Source of the DNA: Bradyrhizobium manausense
GTDB taxonomy: Bacteria; Pseudomonadota; Alphaproteobacteria; Rhizobiales; Xanthobacteraceae
Direction: 5' to 3'
DNA length: 64,000 nt
Assembly (NCBI RefSeq): GCF_018129685.1
Contig: NZ_JAFCLG010000022.1
Location: 1-64,000, forward strand
Part shown: positions 59,812-64,000 of the stretch, piece after piece
How positions within the stretch are numbered: position 1 is the stretch's first letter
How the letters are laid out: each line of letters begins with the position of its first letter
Notes under the pieces: generated by a model
Seen by the model: the letters and a program-made list of their open reading frames with translations, nothing else
What the model was told of the DNA's origin: nothing
The model's database searches: none
Made by a program: the position numbers and the translations under genes

Positions 59812-60984
59812 ATGAGGACGGCATTCTGGCTGGCGGGCGCAGCGGCGCTGGTACTGGCAAATCCGGCATTCGCCGGCGACAGCATCAAGATCGGTTTCGT
59901 CTCGACCTTCAGCGGCCCGACTGCCGTGATCGGCAATGACATGCGCAACTCGTTCGAGCTCGCGCTCGATCATCTCGGGCGCAAGATGGGCGGCAAGCCG
60001 GTCGAGGTGATCTACGAGGATGACGGCCAGAAGCCTGACGTCGGCAAGCAGAAGACCGAGAAGCTGGTACAGTCCGACAAGGTCGATTTCCTCGTCGGCT
60101 ACATCTGGTCGAACGTGCTGCTGGCTTCGCTCAAGACCGCGGTGGACTCGCAGACCTTCATGATCTCCGCCAATGCCGGCCCCTCGCAGCTCGCGGGTGA
60201 ACTGTGCAGCCCTTACGTTTTCTCGACCTCCTGGCAGAACGATCAGACGCCGGCCGCCATGGGCCTCTACATGAACGCGAACGGCGTCAAGAGCGTGTTC
60301 CTGATCGGCCCGAACTACGCCGCCGGCAAGGATATGCTTGCGGGCGTGAAGAGCACGTTCAAGGGCGAGGTCAAGGGTGAGGAATACACGGTCTGGCCGA
60401 GCCAGCTCGACTTTTCGGCGGAGCTGGCGAAGGCCCGTGCCTCCGGCGCTGAATCGATCTTCGTGTTCTATCCCGGTGCGGCCGGCGCGCAGTTCCTCAA
60501 TCAATATGTCCAGGCCGGCATGAAGAGCACCATGCCGCTCTACACGGCCTTCACCGTCGACGAGACGACGCTGCCGTTGCAGAAGGAGAATGCGCTCGGA
60601 GTGCCCGGTGCGCAGGAATGGGTGAACGACCTCCCGAACGAGCAGAACAAGAAGTTCGTCGCTGACTACCGCGCGAAATATCCGAGTGCTCGCCCGAGTT
60701 ATTACGGCGCGCAAGCCTATGACGCGGCCCAGCTGATCAACAGCGCGGTGGTCGCCGTCGGCGGCGACACGTCCAAGAAGGATGCGATGAAGGCCGAGAT
60801 GGAAAAGGCCAACTTCAAGTCGCTGCGCGGCGCGTTCAAATACGGCAACAACCACATCCCGATCCAGAACTTCTATCTGCAGGACGTGGTAAAGGGCACC
60901 GGTGGCGAGCTTTCGCTGAAGACGGTCGCCACCATCGTCACCAACGATCAGGACCGCTTCCACGACAAGTGCCCGATGAAGTGA
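59812..60984 (+). CDS. Liv-type ABC transporter substrate-binding protein, possibly for an aromatic/hydroaromatic acid
   Basis: A 390-residue periplasmic binding protein: signal peptide MRTAFWLAGAAALVLANPAFAG, then DSIKIGFVSTFSGPTAVIGNDMRNSFELALDHLG, the LivK-like start, VDFLVGYIWSNVLLASLKTAV and FYPGAAGAQFLNQYVQAGMK. It is preceded by AGGAGGGGAG, an unusually strong ribosome site. It is convergent with quiC and the livF and livG genes, and probably works with that Liv transporter. Ligand inferred as shikimate/quinate or a related acid from the quiC neighbour only. Confidence 0.9.
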   Translation: MRTAFWLAGAAALVLANPAFAGDSIKIGFVSTFSGPTAVIGNDMRNSFELALDHLGRKMGGKPVEVIYEDDGQKPDVGKQKTEKLVQSDKVDFLVGYIWSNVLLASLKTAVDSQTFMISANAGPSQLAGELCSPYVFSTSWQNDQTPAAMGLYMNANGVKSVFLIGPNYAAGKDMLAGVKSTFKGEVKGEEYTVWPSQLDFSAELAKARASGAESIFVFYPGAAGAQFLNQYVQAGMKSTMPLYTAFTVDETTLPLQKENALGVPGAQEWVNDLPNEQNKKFVADYRAKYPSARPSYYGAQAYDAAQLINSAVVAVGGDTSKKDAMKAEMEKANFKSLRGAFKYGNNHIPIQNFYLQDVVKGTGGELSLKTVATIVTNDQDRFHDKCPMK

Positions 60985-60994
60985 GGCTCCTTCC

Positions 60995-61018
60995 CCTCTC
61001 CCCGCGAGCGGGGAGAGG
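60995..61018. repeat. CCTCTCCCCGC-GA-GCGGGGAGAGG hairpin
   Basis: A perfect 11-base stem with a 2-base loop 10 bases after the binding-protein stop and about 30 bases before the quiC stop. Likely shared terminator; member of the CTCTCCC family. Confidence 0.85.
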
Positions 61019-61045
61019 CGAAGAGCCCGCACAGAGAGGGCGTTA

Positions 61046-62917
61046 CTACACCCGCGGCATGCTCGCGGGCCGCACCTCGCGGGCCTGTGCGGCGAGCCGG
61101 ATCCCGGCGTTCGCTGCACCGAAGCCCTGATAGCTGCGCCGCTCCACGATCTCGAAGAAGAAGCGCTCATCAAAGATGTGGGTGTAGACCTGGAAGAACT
61201 CGCCGTCGCCGTCGCGGTCGTAGAGGATGTGGTTGGCGCGCAGCCTGGCCATGATTTCGGGCGCGAGATCGTATTTGGCTTCGATGTCGTCGTAGTAATT
61301 GCCGGGAATGTCCAGGAAGCCGGCGCCGCGGGCGCGCATCGCGGCGACGGCGGCAAAGATGTCGTCGCACGCGAATGCGACGTGCTGGACGCCCGAGCCG
61401 AAAAACTCCGAGATGAAACGTGCCGGCAGCGTGCGATTGGCTGAGGAGCCGTTGACGACGAAGCGCAGGCTTTGGTCGCCATTGATGAGCGCCTGGCTCT
61501 GCACGAGCCCGCGTGGGTCCGCGATCTCCATCTGCGGCAGGCGCTTGAGATCGAGGATGCCGGTGTAGAACAGCAGCCAGGACAGCATCTCGTCATAGGG
61601 CATCGACTGCGCGATGTGGTCGACCGCGAGCAGCGCATCCGCGCTCGCATCGCTCGTCACGGCTTCGAAATCCGTGTCCCAGTTCTTGCCGGCCTGGTCG
61701 AGGAAATAGAGCAGGCTGCCGCCGACGCCGTGGATCGCGGGGATCTCCAGCTCGCCCGGTCCGACCGGCTGGTAGAAGGTGCGCGCCTTCAGCGTCTCGG
61801 CCCGCTGCATGGCAAGGCCGGCATTGTCGACATCGAGCGCGATGGCGCAGACGCCGGGCCCGTGCGTAACGTAATGCGAATGCGCAAAGCCATCGGTCTC
61901 GGAGTTGATCACGAGCTCGACCTTTCCTTGCGACCAGCGCTCCACCGCCTTGCTGCGATGCTTGCCGGTCTTGCGGAAGCCGAGCTGTGAAAGCAGACGG
62001 GCGAGCTCGCCGGCCTTGGTTTCGTTGACGGCGAATTCGATGAAGCCGGTACCGCTGCTCTTGGCCTTCGGGGCCAACGGCTCGCCGACGAGTTTTGGCC
62101 AGTCCGGCGCGAGGTGGTCCTGCAACAGGATCAGCGAGCGCAGGCCGTCGACGGCGGTCTGCGTCGCCGAGCCGGCGCGGAACTGGTCGTTAAAAATCTC
62201 CAGCGACCACGGTCCGGAATAGCCGGTCGCCGCGATGGCCTGCATGAACTCGCCGACCGGCAGGTCGCCCTGGCCGGGGAACGAGCGGAAGTGCCGGCTC
62301 CACGACAGAATGTCGAGTTCGAGCTTCGGCGCGTCGGCAAGCTGCACCAGAAAGATCTTGTCGCCGGGGATCGAGGCCATCGCGCGGACCGGGAAGCCCG
62401 GCGCCAGCGCATGAAAGCTGTCGAGGATGACGCCGATCGCAGGATGATCGGCGCGCCGCACGATCTCCCAGGCGTCGCGATAGTCGTTGACGTGCCGGCC
62501 CCAGGCCAGCGCCTCGTAGCCGACGCGCAAACCGCGCTTGGCGGCGCGGTCGCCGAGTTCGCGAAAGTCGTCCGCGGCGCGGTCGATGCCGCCAAGCGAG
62601 GCCGGCGATACGTTGGAGCAGATCAGCAGCAGATCAGTGCCGAGCTCCTGCATCAGATCGAACTTGCGCTCGGCGCGGGCGAAATTGCGTGAGCGCTGCG
62701 GTTCCGGCATGCCCTCGAAATCGCGAAACGGCTGGAACGCGCAGATCTCGAGATTGAGCTCCTCGCAGAGCTTTGCGATGTCGCGCGGGCCAGACCCGAA
62801 CGACAGCAAATCGTTCTCGAAGATCTCGACTGCTTCGAAGCCTGCCGATGCAATGGCGCGCAGCTTTTCGTCGAGGGCGCCCGAGAGAGAAACTGTCGCG
62901 ATCGAGCGCTTGGTCAT
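61046..62917 (-). CDS. quiC: Bimodular 3-dehydroshikimate dehydratase (QuiC type, HPPD-like C-terminus)
   Basis: A 623-residue enzyme converting 3-dehydroshikimate to protocatechuate. The N-terminal TIM-barrel domain (about 1-275) is of the sugar-isomerase type: IATVSLSGALDEKLRAIASAGFEAVEIFENDL, metal ligands likely Glu in VGYEALAWGRH, Asp/His in GVILDSFHAL and Glu in WSLEIFNDQF. The C-terminal half (about 290-615) is VOC/HPPD-like: FIEFAVNETKAGELARLLSQLGF, DHIAQSMPYDEMLSWLLFYTGIL, HVAFACDDIFAAVAAMRARG and HIFDERFFFEIVERR. This matches bimodular QuiC1 in domains and length. Its start overlaps the livF stop (ATGA), linking it to the transporter. Confidence 0.9.
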   Translation of the reverse strand: MTKRSIATVSLSGALDEKLRAIASAGFEAVEIFENDLLSFGSGPRDIAKLCEELNLEICAFQPFRDFEGMPEPQRSRNFARAERKFDLMQELGTDLLLICSNVSPASLGGIDRAADDFRELGDRAAKRGLRVGYEALAWGRHVNDYRDAWEIVRRADHPAIGVILDSFHALAPGFPVRAMASIPGDKIFLVQLADAPKLELDILSWSRHFRSFPGQGDLPVGEFMQAIAATGYSGPWSLEIFNDQFRAGSATQTAVDGLRSLILLQDHLAPDWPKLVGEPLAPKAKSSGTGFIEFAVNETKAGELARLLSQLGFRKTGKHRSKAVERWSQGKVELVINSETDGFAHSHYVTHGPGVCAIALDVDNAGLAMQRAETLKARTFYQPVGPGELEIPAIHGVGGSLLYFLDQAGKNWDTDFEAVTSDASADALLAVDHIAQSMPYDEMLSWLLFYTGILDLKRLPQMEIADPRGLVQSQALINGDQSLRFVVNGSSANRTLPARFISEFFGSGVQHVAFACDDIFAAVAAMRARGAGFLDIPGNYYDDIEAKYDLAPEIMARLRANHILYDRDGDGEFFQVYTHIFDERFFFEIVERRSYQGFGAANAGIRLAAQAREVRPASMPRV

Positions 62918-63651
62918 GCTGCTGTCTCCTCCATGGCGCCCCCGAGGAAGAGCTGCCCGATACGGGGATCGTTCAAAATGCGCTCGGCCTTGTCGACCAT
63001 GCGGGTCTGGCCGAGTTCGAGCACGATGCCGATGTCGGAGATCTCCAGCGCCGAGCGGGCGTTCTGCTCGATCATCAGGATGGTGACGCCGCGATCGCGC
63101 AAGGATTTGAGAATGTCGAACGTCTGCTGCACCATCAGCGGCGACAGGCCGATCGAGGGCTCGTCGATCAGCACCAGCTTTGGCTCGAGCAGCAGCGAGC
63201 GGGCGATCTCGAGCTGCTTCTGCTCGCCACCCGAGAGCGTTGAGGCCTGCTGTATCGACTTCTTCCTCAGCGCGGGAAACAGATCGAGTGCCGCCTCGAT
63301 TCGCATCGGCAGGTCGATGTCTTTCCCGGCCGAGACCCCGCCAAGCTCGATGTTGCTGCGGACCGAGAGCTCCGGAAATATGTTACGGCCCTGCGGCACG
63401 TAGCAGATACCGGCATTGAGCAGCGCGCGCTGGCTCATGTTCGTGACATCGCGTCCGACAAAGCTGATCTTGCCTTCGCGCAACCTGAGCAGGCCGAAGA
63501 TCGCCTTGAATACGGTGGATTTGCCGGCGCCGTTGGGGCCGATGATGGTGGTGATGGTCGCCTGCGGCACCGAAAACGTCGTGCCGTTCAAGATCGTCAT
63601 CTTGCCGTAGCCGCCAACGAGATTGTGAACCGAGAGGATCGGATCGCTCAT
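62914..63651 (-). CDS. livF: Liv-type ABC transporter ATP-binding protein LivF
   Basis: A 245-residue ATPase: LSVHNLVGGYGKMTILNGTTF, Walker A GPNGAGKST, VPQGRNIFPELSVRSNIELGG (the LivF Q-loop pattern), signature LSGGEQKQLEIARSL, Walker B LVLIDEPSIGLSPLMVQQTF, H-loop IEQNA. The start is ATG 63651 (MSDPILSVHN); the open frame to 63765 overlaps livG. It ends overlapping quiC by 4 bases and starts 8 bases after livG. Confidence 0.95.
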   Translation of the reverse strand: MSDPILSVHNLVGGYGKMTILNGTTFSVPQATITTIIGPNGAGKSTVFKAIFGLLRLREGKISFVGRDVTNMSQRALLNAGICYVPQGRNIFPELSVRSNIELGGVSAGKDIDLPMRIEAALDLFPALRKKSIQQASTLSGGEQKQLEIARSLLLEPKLVLIDEPSIGLSPLMVQQTFDILKSLRDRGVTILMIEQNARSALEISDIGIVLELGQTRMVDKAERILNDPRIGQLFLGGAMEETAA

Positions 63652-63659
63652 GGTTGTTC

Positions 63660-64000
63660 CTAATGTCCGAGATAGGCTTCGATCACGGCGGGATTCTTGC
63701 GGACCTCGTCCGGGCGTCCCATCGCCAGCACCTTGCCTTCCGCCATCACCATGACGCGCGAGCACAGCGACATCACGAATTCCATGTTGTGCTCGATCAC
63801 GACGAAGGTCGCGTTCTTCTCGCGGTTGATGGCGACGAGCCTGTCCTTGAGGTCCGCCAGCATCGACGGGTTGACGCCCCCAGCGGGCTCGTCGAGCAGC
63901 ACCAGGCGGGGGCCGCCCATGAACGCCATCGCGGCATCGAGCAGCTTTTGCTGGCCATAGGAGAGACCGCCGGCAGGTTCGGCCGCCAGATGGTCGAGCT
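63660..64000 (-). CDS. livG: Liv-type ABC transporter ATP-binding protein LivG (cut at window edge)
   Basis: C-terminal part of a second ATPase continuing past the right edge. Visible: LSYGQQKLLDAAMAF (signature), PRLVLLDEPAGGVNPSM (Walker B), VVIEHNMEFVMSLCSRVMVM (H-loop) and the LivG end VRKNPAVIEAYLGH. The N-terminus with Walker A and the permease genes livH and livM should lie beyond position 64000. Partner of livF in the same minus-strand operon. Confidence 0.95.
   Translation of the reverse strand, partial: LDHLAAEPAGGLSYGQQKLLDAAMAFMGGPRLVLLDEPAGGVNPSMLADLKDRLVAINREKNATFVVIEHNMEFVMSLCSRVMVMAEGKVLAMGRPDEVRKNPAVIEAYLGH

Overview
The window is GC-rich, densely coded bacterial DNA that looks like an alphaproteobacterial chromosome, most probably Bradyrhizobium or a close relative. 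This rests on codon usage, on the gene families present (many periplasmic binding proteins, acyl-CoA dehydrogenases, a sox cluster) and on several recurrent families of intergenic palindromes of the kind common in that group. No rRNA, tRNA, CRISPR array, phage or insertion sequence was recognised. Genus is an inference; no marker gene is present.

Layout. 1-6.3 kb: a cut-off gene end, an RND multidrug efflux pair and a Liv-type binding protein. 6.5-14.5 kb: an MAPEG protein, an ABC exporter operon with a lipocalin-like secreted protein (Att-like), two MFS carriers and a small acidic protein. 14.5-20 kb: a minus-strand sulfur oxidation operon soxX-Y-Z-A-K-B followed by a persulfide dioxygenase-rhodanese fusion; soxCD is not here. 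20-26.4 kb: a DUF938 methyltransferase, a prolyl oligopeptidase-family enzyme, two MFS carriers and a VOC-family protein. 26.6-29.8 kb: a carboxymuconolactone decarboxylase-like protein divergent from two acyl-CoA dehydrogenases, the second lacking the usual catalytic Glu motif. 30-35.5 kb: an amino-acid binding protein, an L,D-transpeptidase, an internally duplicated membrane protein, a CcdA/thioredoxin pair and an ECF sigma factor. 35.7-41.4 kb: a signalling cassette of response regulator, receiver-kinase hybrid, membrane histidine kinase and a TRAP-type binding protein without TRAP membrane subunits. 41.5-44 kb: an orphan UgpB-like binding protein and a phosphotransferase-fold protein. 44-47.5 kb: a secreted caspase-like protease divergent from three small secreted proteins of unknown function, two of them paralogous. 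47.7-57.9 kb: a peptide-type ABC transporter followed by atzG-atzE-atzH and a GntR regulator, with convergent atzF. 58-64 kb: a MarR remnant, NDH-2, a Liv-type binding protein, a QuiC-like 3-dehydroshikimate dehydratase, livF and a cut-off livG.

How the parts work together. The best-supported story is 47.7-57.9 kb. The ABC operon and the opposing atzF each have a sequence matching the sigma-54 -24/-12 consensus (TGGCAC-N5-TTGC) about 30-50 bases before their start codons. This suggests nitrogen-limitation control of uptake and hydrolysis of a carboxybiuret/allophanate-type nitrogen compound, with no cyanuric acid hydrolase in the window. A palindromic repeat has inserted in frame into the linker of the fused two-domain ABC ATPase of this operon. 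Other notable points are the possible binding-protein-coupled kinase system at 35.7-41.4 kb and the caspase-like locus at 44-47.5 kb, which is the least explained region.
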